A DNA stretch of 64,000 nucleotides from an uncultured Alphaproteobacteria bacterium (GTDB taxonomy: Bacteria; Pseudomonadota; Alphaproteobacteria; HIMB59). Made by a program: the position numbers and the translations under genes. Shown one piece after another: positions 47,541 to 57,843 of the stretch; the first letter of the stretch is position 1; every line of letters begins with the position of its first letter. The stretch spans positions 1 through 64,000 of the forward strand of contig CABZUC010000002.1 of assembly GCA_902528805.1 (NCBI GenBank). Direction: 5' to 3'. The notes below the pieces were generated by a model. It was not told where the DNA came from and searched no databases. It worked only from the letters and a program-made list of their open reading frames with translations.

Positions 47541-48827
47541 ATGAGTAATTTTTCCAGCAAATTCGCAGATCGCAAAATTGGACCAAAATTTCTCGATGCT
47601 ATTAACCAAAATTATCAAAATCAAATTTATAAACCTCGGCTCTATGAAGATAAGATAAATTTTGACCGTCTGAGAATGTACCGATTAAACAGGGTGCAAG
47701 AACAACTTCGTTTAAATAATGTGGGAGCATGTATTTTATTTGATCCCATTAATATTAGATATGCTACTGATAGCAGAAATATGAGCTTATTTACAATGCA
47801 TGAACTTGTTCGTTTTGTATTTATTTCTGCAGATAACAAAGTAATTTTATTTGATTACCCTAAAAGTGAACACCTCTCTAATCACCTTTGTACAATTGAC
47901 GAAATAAGAGAAGTAGTAAGTTGGGATTTTTTTTCTGCAAATAATTTTGTAGATAAAAATGCAAAACAATGGGCTGGAATTGTTCAAGATTTAATGCGTG
48001 AACATTCTCCTGACAACAACAGGCTTGCTATAGATGTATCTGACCCTGTTGGAATTCAAATACTTCTTAAACAATTTAATGTTGAAATATTAAATGCTCA
48101 AAAAATTGTTGAAACTGCAAGATCAATTAAATCAGATGATGAGTTAGTATGCATGAAGGCCTCTATTGAAACAGCTGAAAAAGGAATGTGGCTGATGAAA
48201 GAAAAATTACATGCTGGAATGACGGAGGAAGAACTTTGGTCATATATGCATAAGGTTAATATTGAAAGTGGGGGTGAGTGGTTCGAGACTCGTCTATTGG
48301 TGTCCGGCCCAAGAACAAATCCATGGCTTCAAGAATGTAGTAATCGTGTGATTGAAGCTGGTGATATAGTAGCGTTTGATACTGATATGGTTGGACCCTA
48401 CGGTTACTGTGCTGATATATCTCGAACCTTTGTCGAGGGAAATAAGTTTAATGATGAACAAAGAAGGCTTTATGATTTAGCCTTGGAACATATCAACCAC
48501 AACAAGTCTCTGATTAAAGCTGGTTTAAACTTTCGAGAATTTGCTGAGCAATCATGGAAGTTACCTGATAATTGTTATGACAATCATTATCCTTGTATTA
48601 TCCATGGCGTAGGATTATGTGACGAGTGGCCTTTTGTTGCCTACCCCAATAAAGATTTTAGTAACTCTGATTACTCTGCCCATTTTGAAGAAAATATGAC
48701 TATTTGTGTTGAGAGTTATATTGGAGAGGTTGGCGGAAAAGAAGGTATAAAACTTGAGGATCAATTCTTGGTAACTAAAGATGGGCTTAAACAGTTGAGT
48801 TCATTTCCTTATGAACAATCAAATTAA
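47541..48827 (+). CDS. M24-fold protein resembling DMSP lyase DddP
   Basis: ILFDPINIRYATDSRNMS, GGEWFETRLLVSGPRTNPWLQECSNRVI, FDTDMVGPYGYCADISR, HGVGLCDEWPFVAYPN, IKLEDQFLVTKDGL match remembered DddP blocks including the Asp/Asp/Asp/His/Glu/Glu metal-ligand pattern. Confidence 0.65.
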   Translation: MSNFSSKFADRKIGPKFLDAINQNYQNQIYKPRLYEDKINFDRLRMYRLNRVQEQLRLNNVGACILFDPINIRYATDSRNMSLFTMHELVRFVFISADNKVILFDYPKSEHLSNHLCTIDEIREVVSWDFFSANNFVDKNAKQWAGIVQDLMREHSPDNNRLAIDVSDPVGIQILLKQFNVEILNAQKIVETARSIKSDDELVCMKASIETAEKGMWLMKEKLHAGMTEEELWSYMHKVNIESGGEWFETRLLVSGPRTNPWLQECSNRVIEAGDIVAFDTDMVGPYGYCADISRTFVEGNKFNDEQRRLYDLALEHINHNKSLIKAGLNFREFAEQSWKLPDNCYDNHYPCIIHGVGLCDEWPFVAYPNKDFSNSDYSAHFEENMTICVESYIGEVGGKEGIKLEDQFLVTKDGLKQLSSFPYEQSN

Positions 48828-48850
48828 AAGTTATTATCAAAAGAAAATTT

Positions 48851-49177
48851 TTAAATTTTACTAGATATCCAGTTTTTTAAATCAGCCTCTGAACCTAAGC
48901 CGATTTTAGTGTCAGCTATAGAACCGTCTTTGAATAAAATCATTGTTGGAATACTTCTTATACTAAAATTTGCTGGTGCTTGAGGATTTTCATCAATATT
49001 AATTTTTTTGATTGAAATTTTATCCCCCATCTCTGAGGCAATATTATCTAATATGGGAGCTATTGCCTTACAAGGGCCACACCATTCAGCCCAAAAATCG
49101 ACTAAAACAGGTGTATTTTTTGAGTATTCCATAACCTTCTCTTGAAAGTTACCGTCATTAATTTGTTCTACTGACAT
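48851..49177 (-). CDS. trxA: Thioredoxin
   Basis: VLVDFWAEWCGPCKAIAPIL, FSIRSIPTMILFKDG. Confidence 0.97.
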   Translation of the reverse strand: MSVEQINDGNFQEKVMEYSKNTPVLVDFWAEWCGPCKAIAPILDNIASEMGDKISIKKINIDENPQAPANFSIRSIPTMILFKDGSIADTKIGLGSEADLKNWISSKI

Positions 49178-49193
49178 ATTTTATATATGGGAA

Positions 49194-49838
49194 TTAGTAT
49201 TGGTTTTTCAAATATAATTCTTTTGTTCCAACGTGTGGATTAACACTAACAGTTTCATATCCATATAATTTTCCTTCAATAGAGCAATTAATCCAATAAT
49301 CTTGGATGTTAAAAATATCAGGATAATGATTAAGAGATTTATTTCTGATCAAGTGACATCCCTGGAATTGCGTGTTGTGGTTGACTGATGGAAAATTGAT
49401 TATATTTTTATTTTTCATATCTAAATCAAAGATTTCACTATTTGAATTTACAAGTAGTAGATTTTCAACGTTCTTATTTTCATTAAAAAAATTTATAGAT
49501 TCTTTTATTTCATTTACAAATGTCTTTTGCCATAAATTATCAGTATTTAAAACTAATAAATCATCATTTTGTATTTTTTTTATAGCGCCCCCTGTTCCTA
49601 GGATATTGGGTTCATGAGATATAAAAATATCAGTGTAATTTTCTTTTATATAGCTTTCTAAGATTTGATTTTGATAATGTGTATTAACAAAAATTCTTTG
49701 ATGAGAAATTTTTTGTGCTATTTCTATTGCATAATCAATAAGCGTTTTCTGGTTTATCTTGAGCATAGGTTTAGGAATATTTTTGGTCAAATCATCCATT
49801 CGATTTCCATATCCAGCTGCTAATACTAAAATATTCAT
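49194..49838 (-). CDS. murU: Sugar nucleotidyltransferase (MurU-like)
   Basis: MNILVLAAGYGNRMDDLTKNIPKPMLKINQKTLIDYAI; adjacency to the AmgK-like kinase. Confidence 0.82.
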   Translation of the reverse strand: MNILVLAAGYGNRMDDLTKNIPKPMLKINQKTLIDYAIEIAQKISHQRIFVNTHYQNQILESYIKENYTDIFISHEPNILGTGGAIKKIQNDDLLVLNTDNLWQKTFVNEIKESINFFNENKNVENLLLVNSNSEIFDLDMKNKNIINFPSVNHNTQFQGCHLIRNKSLNHYPDIFNIQDYWINCSIEGKLYGYETVSVNPHVGTKELYLKNQY

Positions 49839-50807
49839 TTATTTTGTTTTTTTATAAATATCCATAAAGATTTCTCTTAAGTCCCATAAACGTAAATATT
49901 CAACATGCTTAAAAATTTGTTTCCAAGTTTCTCTTCTATATTTTTTTAAATACTTAGGCTTTCCGGCATCAAATAGTTGTACCCAGTTTCCTAAAATTCT
50001 TAAATTTCTTAATAAACTTACAAGATGAATGTTCTCTTTGAACTCTTTTAAATTTATTTTCTGTTTTTTTGCATAAATTCTCATCAATCTTTCTTCTGTA
50101 ATTTGTGAGTAAGACCTTCGTGCATCAAAAATTAATGATGCTATGTCTAAATGAGGATGATTGTAATGTAAGTCTTGATGATCAATGACATATAAGAGAC
50201 GCCTGAAGTAAATAAGATTTTCTAAGAAAAAGTCTCCATGTGTAAGAACTGGCTTATATTTTTGTTGTTTTTCGGTATTTTTCTTTAATGAAAATACAAT
50301 TAGTTTATTTAAATAAAAACCAATTTCAATTTTACGTTCATAATGTTGAATATATTTTCTAATTCCCCTGATGGCATCATTTAGTAAATTTGAGTGAGGT
50401 TTTGTTTTAATACCAGATATTTTTTTTTTAGTATTTTGTAAATTTATAATAGCTTGAGTTGCTAGAGGAAGTATTTGCTTCATGTAATTTTTTTTAAAAT
50501 ATCTTGCTGTATTAGTAGTTGGAAAATAGTCCATAATTACAAATTTATGACTACGGCTAAGATCTATAATACTAGGAGTATTTACTTTTTGTTTTATTAA
50601 TACCTCCGTGGCTTTTAAATATTTTTTAAAATCATTAGGTTTGTTTTGAAATGATAGTAATAAAAGTTTTTTATTTGCAGTTTTACAAAGTTTAAATACT
50701 TTATCTGAAGCATCAGACTCAAATTTAATAAAACCTCCAACTTTAATATTCTTACTTGAAAGATATTTTTTTATTTTTATTAAATTTATTTTATTTTCTG
50801 AAGCCAT
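49839..50807 (-). CDS. amgK: Aminoglycoside phosphotransferase-fold kinase (AmgK-like)
   Basis: KPVLTHGDFFLENLIY, YVIDHQDLHYNHPHLDIASLIFDAR; tsaE-amgK-murU order. Confidence 0.8.
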   Translation of the reverse strand: MASENKINLIKIKKYLSSKNIKVGGFIKFESDASDKVFKLCKTANKKLLLLSFQNKPNDFKKYLKATEVLIKQKVNTPSIIDLSRSHKFVIMDYFPTTNTARYFKKNYMKQILPLATQAIINLQNTKKKISGIKTKPHSNLLNDAIRGIRKYIQHYERKIEIGFYLNKLIVFSLKKNTEKQQKYKPVLTHGDFFLENLIYFRRLLYVIDHQDLHYNHPHLDIASLIFDARRSYSQITEERLMRIYAKKQKINLKEFKENIHLVSLLRNLRILGNWVQLFDAGKPKYLKKYRRETWKQIFKHVEYLRLWDLREIFMDIYKKTK

Positions 50808-51235
50808 TTGTTGTTATGAGATTGAATTTTAATTTCTCTAATTTTATTTTTCAAATCAATTTTGATAAATAAGGCCTCGTCGAAATATTTATTTTTTAAA
50901 GCTTCTAGAGGCCACTCAATAAAAATACAATTATTCAAAAGATATTCATCAATATCTATTGGTGAATTATCAACTTGATAAAAATCAAAATGTACAACAT
51001 CATATTTTTTAAAATTATATATGTGCTCTCGTTGGTAAGTTGGGCTTCCTTGAAAAAATAGTTTTTTATTCTCAAGTTTTGCAATACCTTCTAGTAGATA
51101 TCTAATAAGAGTTGTTTTGCCTGATCCTGCCTCTCCTTCGAAAAAAAATAATTGATGCGCAGAAATAGATTTAATTAATTTTTTTACAATTTCATCAAGT
51201 TGTTTCTCTTGAGAGATAGAAAAATTTAAACTCAA
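50786..51235 (-). CDS. tsaE: tRNA threonylcarbamoyladenosine biosynthesis ATPase TsaE
   Basis: FFEGEAGSGKTTLIRYLLEG, SPTYQREHIYNFKKYDVVHFDFYQVD, IFIEWPLEAL. Confidence 0.92.
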   Translation of the reverse strand: MSLNFSISQEKQLDEIVKKLIKSISAHQLFFFEGEAGSGKTTLIRYLLEGIAKLENKKLFFQGSPTYQREHIYNFKKYDVVHFDFYQVDNSPIDIDEYLLNNCIFIEWPLEALKNKYFDEALFIKIDLKNKIREIKIQSHNNKWLQKIK

Positions 51236-52408
51236 CTAAGCAAGTGATTTAAAATCAGAGACTAAATCTAAACCCTCCCATGAAAAAGCTCCTGTAGAGC
51301 TATCATGAGTTCTGCCAAAATGACCATATGCTGCTGTTTGTTCGTAAATTGGTTTATTTAACTTCAGTTTCTCTCTGATTCCTCTTGGCGATAAGTTCAT
51401 AATCTCTGGTATTGCAGCCTCAATTTTGGCTTCATCTATTTTATTTGTGCCTTGCGTGTTAACATAAATTGACAAAGGCTTAGCCACTCCAATTGCGTAT
51501 GACAATTGAATTGTGCATTGATCGCACAAACCTGCGGCAACAATATTTTTTGCAAGATATCTAGATGCATATGCAGCAGAGCGGTCTACCTTTGTTGGGT
51601 CTTTCCCAGAAAAAGCCCCTCCACCGTGTGGAGCCGCGCCTCCATATGTATCAACGATGATTTTTCTTCCAGTAAGTCCTGTATCTCCATCTGGTCCACC
51701 AATAACAAAGTTACCTGTTGGATTTACATAATATTCGCTATCGTCTAAGTTTTTTAATAGCTCTTCTGGGATAGAATCTTTTAAAGCTGGATTTACAATT
51801 TCTTTGACATCACTAGGAGAGAGTCCGTCAGCGTGCTGGGTTGATATAACTACAGATGTGACTGCATTTGGTTTACCATCAACGTACTTCAGAGTTACTT
51901 GGCTTTTTGAGTCAGGCTCTAATCCTTTTAAACTTCCGTCTTTTCTTCCTTGAGCCATTAACTCCAAAATCTTATGAGAATAAAAAATAGGTGCTGGCAT
52001 CAATTCAGTTGTTTCATTACACGCATAACCAAACATGATTCCTTGGTCACCTGCCCCTTCATCTTTATCAGAGGATGAGTCTACACCCATGGCTATGTCA
52101 GCAGATTGTCCATGAAGAAGATATTGTATATCTGCTGTTTTCCAATGAAAGCCATCTTGCTCATAACCTATATCTTTGATGCAATCTCTTACTTTTGAAA
52201 TAATTTCTTCCTTATCTTCTTGCACAGGTCCTCTTACTTCACCTGATAAAACAACTTTATTAGTTGTAGTTAATGTTTCACATGCAACCCTAGCAAAGGG
52301 GTCCTTTGCTATAAAATGATCAACTACAGCATCTGAAATTCGATCTGATACCTTATCTGGATGTCCCTCTGACACTGACTCAGAAGTAAAAATATAATCT
52401 TTTCTCAT
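51236..52408 (-). CDS. metK: S-adenosylmethionine synthetase
   Basis: [63 protein letters not shown]. Confidence 0.98.
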   Translation of the reverse strand: MRKDYIFTSESVSEGHPDKVSDRISDAVVDHFIAKDPFARVACETLTTTNKVVLSGEVRGPVQEDKEEIISKVRDCIKDIGYEQDGFHWKTADIQYLLHGQSADIAMGVDSSSDKDEGAGDQGIMFGYACNETTELMPAPIFYSHKILELMAQGRKDGSLKGLEPDSKSQVTLKYVDGKPNAVTSVVISTQHADGLSPSDVKEIVNPALKDSIPEELLKNLDDSEYYVNPTGNFVIGGPDGDTGLTGRKIIVDTYGGAAPHGGGAFSGKDPTKVDRSAAYASRYLAKNIVAAGLCDQCTIQLSYAIGVAKPLSIYVNTQGTNKIDEAKIEAAIPEIMNLSPRGIREKLKLNKPIYEQTAAYGHFGRTHDSSTGAFSWEGLDLVSDFKSLA

Positions 52409-52410
52409 AA

Positions 52411-53691
52411 CTAGTACCTATATGTGTCTTTCTTAAATGGGCCTTGCTGTTCAACACCTAAATAATCGCTTTGGTCTTTGGACATTTCAGTTAGTTTAGC
52501 TCCAACTTTTTGTAGATGGAACATAGCTACCATTTCATCCAGTTTTTTAGGCAGAACATAGACTTTATTTTCATAGTTTTTATAGTTTTCCCATATTTCT
52601 ATCTGGGCTAAAACCTGATTAGAAAAGGATGCGCTCATCACAAAACTTGGATGACCAGTTGCATTTCCTAAATTTACCAATCTTCCCTTTGAGAGAATAA
52701 TTAATTTTTTTCCATCCGGAAAAGTTACTTGATCGACCTGTGGTTTGATCTCTTCCCATTTGTAATTTTGTAAATCATCTATTTGAATTTCATTATCAAA
52801 GTGACCAATATTACAAACTATGGCACGATCTTTCATTTCTCTCATATGATCTTGCGTAATAATATCTTTGTTGCCAGTAGCAGTTACGAATATATCTGCA
52901 TACTTACAAGCATCATCCATGGTTACAACTTCATAACCTTCCATTGCGGCTTGAAGAGCACATATAGGATCAACTTCCGTTACTTGAACTCTAGCACCTG
53001 CTCCCCTAAGTGATGCTGCGCTGCCTTTTCCAACATCTCCAAAACCTGCCACGACTGCGACTTTTCCAGCCATCATGACATCAGTTCCTCTACGAATACC
53101 GTCAACTAAACTTTCCTTACAACCATATAAATTATCAAATTTACTTTTTGTAACTGAGTCATTAACGTTAATGGCAGGCACTTGCAATGTTCCTTTAGAT
53201 GCCATTTGTTCTAAACGAAGAACGCCCGTGGTTGTCTCCTCGGAGAGACCTCTGACGTTTTTCAAAAGCTCGGGATATTTTTCATGCATACGCAGTGTTA
53301 AGTCTCCACCATCATCTAAAATCATATTGGGCTCCCAACCATCGGCCTCGATAGTCTGGTCGATGCACCACCAAAATTCCTCTTCATTCATGCCCTTCCA
53401 AGCAAAAACAGGTGTGCCGCTTTCAGCAACTGCTGCAGCAGCATGATCTTGGGTTGAATAAATATTACAAGAGCTCCATCGACATTTAGCACCAAGGGCG
53501 ACCAATGTCTCAATTAAAACTGCAGTTTGAATGGTCATATGGAGACACCCCATAATGTTAGCACCAGCTAAAGGTTTTGACTCCCCATATTGCTCACGAA
53601 TAGCCATTAATCCTGGCATTTCAGTCTCTGCTATTTCAATTTCTTGTCTACCAAATGTGCTTTGAGATATATCTTTTACTTTGTAATCCAC
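52411..53691 (-). CDS. ahcY: Adenosylhomocysteinase
   Basis: [76 protein letters not shown]. Confidence 0.98.
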   Translation of the reverse strand: MDYKVKDISQSTFGRQEIEIAETEMPGLMAIREQYGESKPLAGANIMGCLHMTIQTAVLIETLVALGAKCRWSSCNIYSTQDHAAAAVAESGTPVFAWKGMNEEEFWWCIDQTIEADGWEPNMILDDGGDLTLRMHEKYPELLKNVRGLSEETTTGVLRLEQMASKGTLQVPAINVNDSVTKSKFDNLYGCKESLVDGIRRGTDVMMAGKVAVVAGFGDVGKGSAASLRGAGARVQVTEVDPICALQAAMEGYEVVTMDDACKYADIFVTATGNKDIITQDHMREMKDRAIVCNIGHFDNEIQIDDLQNYKWEEIKPQVDQVTFPDGKKLIILSKGRLVNLGNATGHPSFVMSASFSNQVLAQIEIWENYKNYENKVYVLPKKLDEMVAMFHLQKVGAKLTEMSKDQSDYLGVEQQGPFKKDTYRY

Positions 53692-53749
53692 TCTTTATCC
53701 CCCTTATTATTTTGATAATAAAACAAATTATTATATTTATATAGTTTTT

Positions 53750-54700
53750 TCATACTCTTTGTATCCTTGGTCCTAATTGTTGAATGACTTGAACAGCTTT
53801 TGCATTCCCATTTTCAAGAGACTCCTTGGCAGATTTTCCTTGAAGATAAAAATCTAAAAATCCAGCTGCAAAATTATCTCCAGCACCTGTTGTATCAACA
53901 ACATTTTTTACTTTGTCAACAGGTTGGTGGCTTACTTCATCCTTATGAAAGAAGTACGCTCCATCTGCTCCAGATGTCATAACAATTTTTTTATCGAAAT
54001 TTTGAAAAAATAAACTTATATCTGCCATAATGTCAGATTGAGAAAACATCTTTGCTTCATCAAAGTTACAAAATACTAAATCAATATTTTCAATGATAAA
54101 ATTTTCTAACTCCTCTCGATGCCTATCCACACAAAATGGATCTGAAAGAGATAGAGATGTTTCTATATTTTTTGATTTTGCCATATTTCCAATTTTTTGA
54201 AGTGTTTTTTTTGTTAGCTCATGATCCCACAAATAAGACTCCATATAAATATGATCAATGTCATTAAGAATTTCTTCGCTTATTTCCTCTGGTTGAAGTT
54301 GTGAACCAATTCCTATATGTGTTGCCATTGTCCTTTCTCCATCAGGAGAGACTAAAATATTACAGCAACCCGTTGGTAATTCATTTTCTTTTAGAGATCC
54401 CTTAAAAGGTATTTTTGCTTTTTTTAAATCTTGAATAAATGCATTTCCATACTCATCATCATTAACTTTTCCATAAAAGCTTGCTTCATGCGAACTATAA
54501 TTAAGTTCATGGATAGTATTACAAACTGAGCCACCTGAAGTAATTAAAGGATTTGCAAAATTTGATCTAATTTCTTGAATTTGAAACTCCTCAATTAATG
54601 TCATTGAACCTTTGGTTAACCTTAAATCATTTATGACATTATCTTGAACTTGGCATATGACATCTACCAGTGCTGTTCCGACTCCAAGAATTTTTTTCAC
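53750..54700 (-). CDS. PfkB-family carbohydrate kinase, probable adenosine kinase
   Basis: LGVGTALVDVICQV, VVDTTGAGDNFAAGFLDFYLQG; adjacent to ahcY. Confidence 0.88.
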   Translation of the reverse strand: MKKILGVGTALVDVICQVQDNVINDLRLTKGSMTLIEEFQIQEIRSNFANPLITSGGSVCNTIHELNYSSHEASFYGKVNDDEYGNAFIQDLKKAKIPFKGSLKENELPTGCCNILVSPDGERTMATHIGIGSQLQPEEISEEILNDIDHIYMESYLWDHELTKKTLQKIGNMAKSKNIETSLSLSDPFCVDRHREELENFIIENIDLVFCNFDEAKMFSQSDIMADISLFFQNFDKKIVMTSGADGAYFFHKDEVSHQPVDKVKNVVDTTGAGDNFAAGFLDFYLQGKSAKESLENGNAKAVQVIQQLGPRIQRV

Positions 54701-54977
54701 TCAATGAAAATAAGGGTTTTTGCTGAGAGATCTATCAAAAAATGTTTAACAAGTTATGAAAGTTGAACATATTTGTGGATGACTTATTTAGTTGAATGAG
54801 ACGAATCATCTAAAAAATTTTGAGAATTAAGACTAATCTTTGCTTATAAAATACTATACATATTCGCTCTTAAGAAAAATTTGATAAAAACCTGTGAATA
54901 TTTTAAAAATATTTGTTAATTGAATCTTTAATTTCCAATTGAATTTATTGGGTTTTCAGAATTAAATACAAAATAAA

Positions 54978-55007
54978 TTGACTATGTTTGTCTATAGATT
55001 GTATAGT
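54978..55007 (+). promoter_or_regulatory. Sigma70-like promoter candidate for nrdAB
   Basis: TTGACT (54978-54983), 18-nt spacer, TATAGT (55002-55007). Confidence 0.5.
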
Positions 55008-55036
55008 CACTAGGCAATAAACACTACATCTAGTGA
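55007..55036 (+). promoter_or_regulatory. Inverted repeat at the predicted nrdA transcription start/5' UTR
   Basis: TCACTAG (55007-55013) ... CTAGTGA (55030-55036), perfect 7-bp arms, 16-nt loop. Confidence 0.5.
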
Positions 55037-55071
55037 TTATTCAAAAAAGTATACAAAACTTGGTAGGAAGT

Positions 55072-57810
55072 ATGGAAACAAATAGCGCGGAAACATTAGA
55101 AAATTCAACAAAAAACACAGTAATTAACAAGCAAAACGAAGAAATAAACTTGTTGAGTTTGAGTGTAGTCAGAAGAGATGGATCCATAACGCCCTTCAAG
55201 TCTGACAAAATTGCAAATGCTATTAGAAAAGCTTTTTTAGCTCAAACTGATCTTAGAGATAGTAAGCAGATTGACAAAAGTGTTTCTGAACTCACTGAAA
55301 CTGTCACAGCGGCTCTAACAAGACGAATTGCTAACGGTGATATGATACACATCGAGGATATCCAAGATCAGGTTGAATTAGCGTTAATGAGAGGAGAGCA
55401 CCATAAAGTTGCTCGTGCTTATGTTCTTTACAGAGAGCAGAGAGCTAATCAACGTTATAAAACAGCTCAACTTAATGAACAAATAGGTGCCAAAGTCTCA
55501 ACAATGGCTGTTACCAAAAGAGATGGTAACAAAGAAGATATTTCTTTGGAGAAAATTACAAACCGTATTTCAATTTTATCCAATGGCTTGGAAATTGACC
55601 CAATTACAATTGCTCAAAAAGCTATTCAGGGTCTTTACGATGGTATTACAACAAATGAAATAGACACTTACTTGGCAGAAACAGCTGCTGCACTAACAGT
55701 TGAGCATCCTGATTACTCTTATTTAGCAGGCAGAATTAAAGCTAATGCTCTCCATAAAGAAACACCAGGATTTATTATTGCAACTAAAAATCTTTATGAA
55801 GATGGTTTGTTACGTGATGAATATTATGAAAAGGTAAAAGCTAATGCAAAAGAAATAGAAAAAATTATTGATTACGATCGAGATTATTATTTTGATTATT
55901 TTGCGCTGACAACTTTGTTCAGAGCTTATCTTCTTCAATCAAATAATAAAACTGCTGAAAGACCTCAGGATTTGTGGATGAGAGTTGCTCTATGTGTATC
56001 AGGAGATAAGTTCGATTTTTATCAGGTTAAAAAAACCTATGATAGTTTATCTCAAGGTTTCTACACACATGCAACGCCTACTCTTTTCAATAGTGGATTA
56101 AAAATGCAACAGCTATCATCTTGTTTTTTGATTGGAATGGAAGATGACTCTATTGAAGGGATTTTTAATACAGTGAAGGACTGTGCTTTGATTTCTAAAA
56201 CTGCAGGTGGTATCGGCCTTCACGCCCATAACATTAGAGGTGGCGGAAGTCGTATTAAATCAACAAACGGTAAATCTAATGGACTAATTCCATTTCTTAA
56301 AATTTTTAACGAAACCGCAAGATCTGTTGACCAAGGTGGGGGCAAGAGAAAGGGCTCATTTGCAGTCTATTTAGAGCCATGGCATGCTGATATTGAGTCG
56401 TTTTTAGAGCTTAGAAAAAACACAGGCGCTGAAGAATTCAGAGCCAGAGATTTATTTTATGCTCTTTGGATACCAGATTTATTTATGGAGAGAGTTGAAG
56501 AGGATGCTGATTGGACATTAATGAGTGAACATGAATGTCCTGGATTATCTGACACTTATGGGAAAGAATTTTTAGAACTATACACCAAATACGAAAATGA
56601 AATGCCTGATCTTAGAAGAATTAAGGCAAGAGCCTTGATGTCAAAGATCATTGAAGCACAAATTGAAACTGGTCAGCCTTATATGCTTTACAAAGATGCT
56701 GTAAATAAAAAATCTAATCAAAAGAATATTGGGGTAATTAAATCATCTAATCTATGTGCTGAAATTGTCGAATACTCTGAAAAAGATGAAACAGCTGTTT
56801 GTAACCTAGCGTCAATCGCCTTACCAAAATTTGTTACAGATGAAAGTAAATTTGATTACCAAAACTTATACCAAGTTGCGAAACTAGCTACAAAAAACTT
56901 GGATCAAGTTATTGATATAAACTTTTATCCTACAGATAAAACAGAAAACTCGAATAGTCGTCATCGACCAATTGGCCTTGGCATACAAGGTCTAGCTGAT
57001 GTTTATTTCAAAATGAATATTGCGTATGACTCTGTTCAAGCACAAATTATTAATAAACAAATATTTGAAACAGTCTACTTTGGCGCCTTAGAGGCATCAA
57101 TGGAGCTTGCAACTGACAAAGGACCCTATTCTACTTTTAAGGGCTCACCACTTTCTGAGGGACAATTTCAATTTGATCTATGGGGCGTTAAACCATCAAG
57201 TATGTGGGACTGGAAAGGCCTAATGGAGAAGATTCAAAAACATGGGGTACGTAATTCCTTGACAACAGCATGTATGCCTACAGCTTCAACTGGTATCATT
57301 TTGGGGAATACAGAAACCTTCCAAGTGCAAACATCAAATATTTATAAACGACAAACTCTCTCTGGTGAATTTTTATTAGTAAATCGTCACCTTGTAAAAG
57401 AGTTGATGAAAAGGAACCTTTGGAGTAAAGAATTACGCGATCAAATTATATTAGAAAATGGCTCTGTTCAGAATATTGAGGGATTTCCCGAAGACCTAAA
57501 AGATGTTTACAAAACTGTTTGGGAAACATCTCAAAAAACAGTCATTGATATGGCAGCGGACAGAGCGCCATTTATCGATCAAACCCAATCCATGAACTTA
57601 TGGTTGGCAACCCCTACTTTTGGAAAAGTAAACTCTATGCATATGTATGCATGGAAAAAAGGCTTGAAAACAGGCATGTATTACCTGAGAAGCCGGTCAG
57701 CTGTAGACGCAGTTAAAGTAACCGTGTCCTCAGAAAAGAAAGCAAAAGAGTCTTATGTTAAAGAGGCGCAATCTAATGAACCAGAAGATTGCGTAACATG
57801 TAGTGCGTAA
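55072..57810 (+). CDS. nrdA: Ribonucleoside-diphosphate reductase class Ia alpha subunit (ORF open from 55033; ATG 55072 preferred)
   Basis: ATP-cone domains (VVRRDGSITPFKSDKI, VTKRDGNKEDIS), THATPTLFNSGLKMQQLSSCFLI, NLCAEIVEYS, TACMPTASTGIILGNTE, C-terminal CVTCSA. Confidence 0.97.
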   Translation: METNSAETLENSTKNTVINKQNEEINLLSLSVVRRDGSITPFKSDKIANAIRKAFLAQTDLRDSKQIDKSVSELTETVTAALTRRIANGDMIHIEDIQDQVELALMRGEHHKVARAYVLYREQRANQRYKTAQLNEQIGAKVSTMAVTKRDGNKEDISLEKITNRISILSNGLEIDPITIAQKAIQGLYDGITTNEIDTYLAETAAALTVEHPDYSYLAGRIKANALHKETPGFIIATKNLYEDGLLRDEYYEKVKANAKEIEKIIDYDRDYYFDYFALTTLFRAYLLQSNNKTAERPQDLWMRVALCVSGDKFDFYQVKKTYDSLSQGFYTHATPTLFNSGLKMQQLSSCFLIGMEDDSIEGIFNTVKDCALISKTAGGIGLHAHNIRGGGSRIKSTNGKSNGLIPFLKIFNETARSVDQGGGKRKGSFAVYLEPWHADIESFLELRKNTGAEEFRARDLFYALWIPDLFMERVEEDADWTLMSEHECPGLSDTYGKEFLELYTKYENEMPDLRRIKARALMSKIIEAQIETGQPYMLYKDAVNKKSNQKNIGVIKSSNLCAEIVEYSEKDETAVCNLASIALPKFVTDESKFDYQNLYQVAKLATKNLDQVIDINFYPTDKTENSNSRHRPIGLGIQGLADVYFKMNIAYDSVQAQIINKQIFETVYFGALEASMELATDKGPYSTFKGSPLSEGQFQFDLWGVKPSSMWDWKGLMEKIQKHGVRNSLTTACMPTASTGIILGNTETFQVQTSNIYKRQTLSGEFLLVNRHLVKELMKRNLWSKELRDQIILENGSVQNIEGFPEDLKDVYKTVWETSQKTVIDMAADRAPFIDQTQSMNLWLATPTFGKVNSMHMYAWKKGLKTGMYYLRSRSAVDAVKVTVSSEKKAKESYVKEAQSNEPEDCVTCSA

Positions 57811-57843
57811 GATGTTTTATCAATTTATTTTAAGGAGCAAGTC

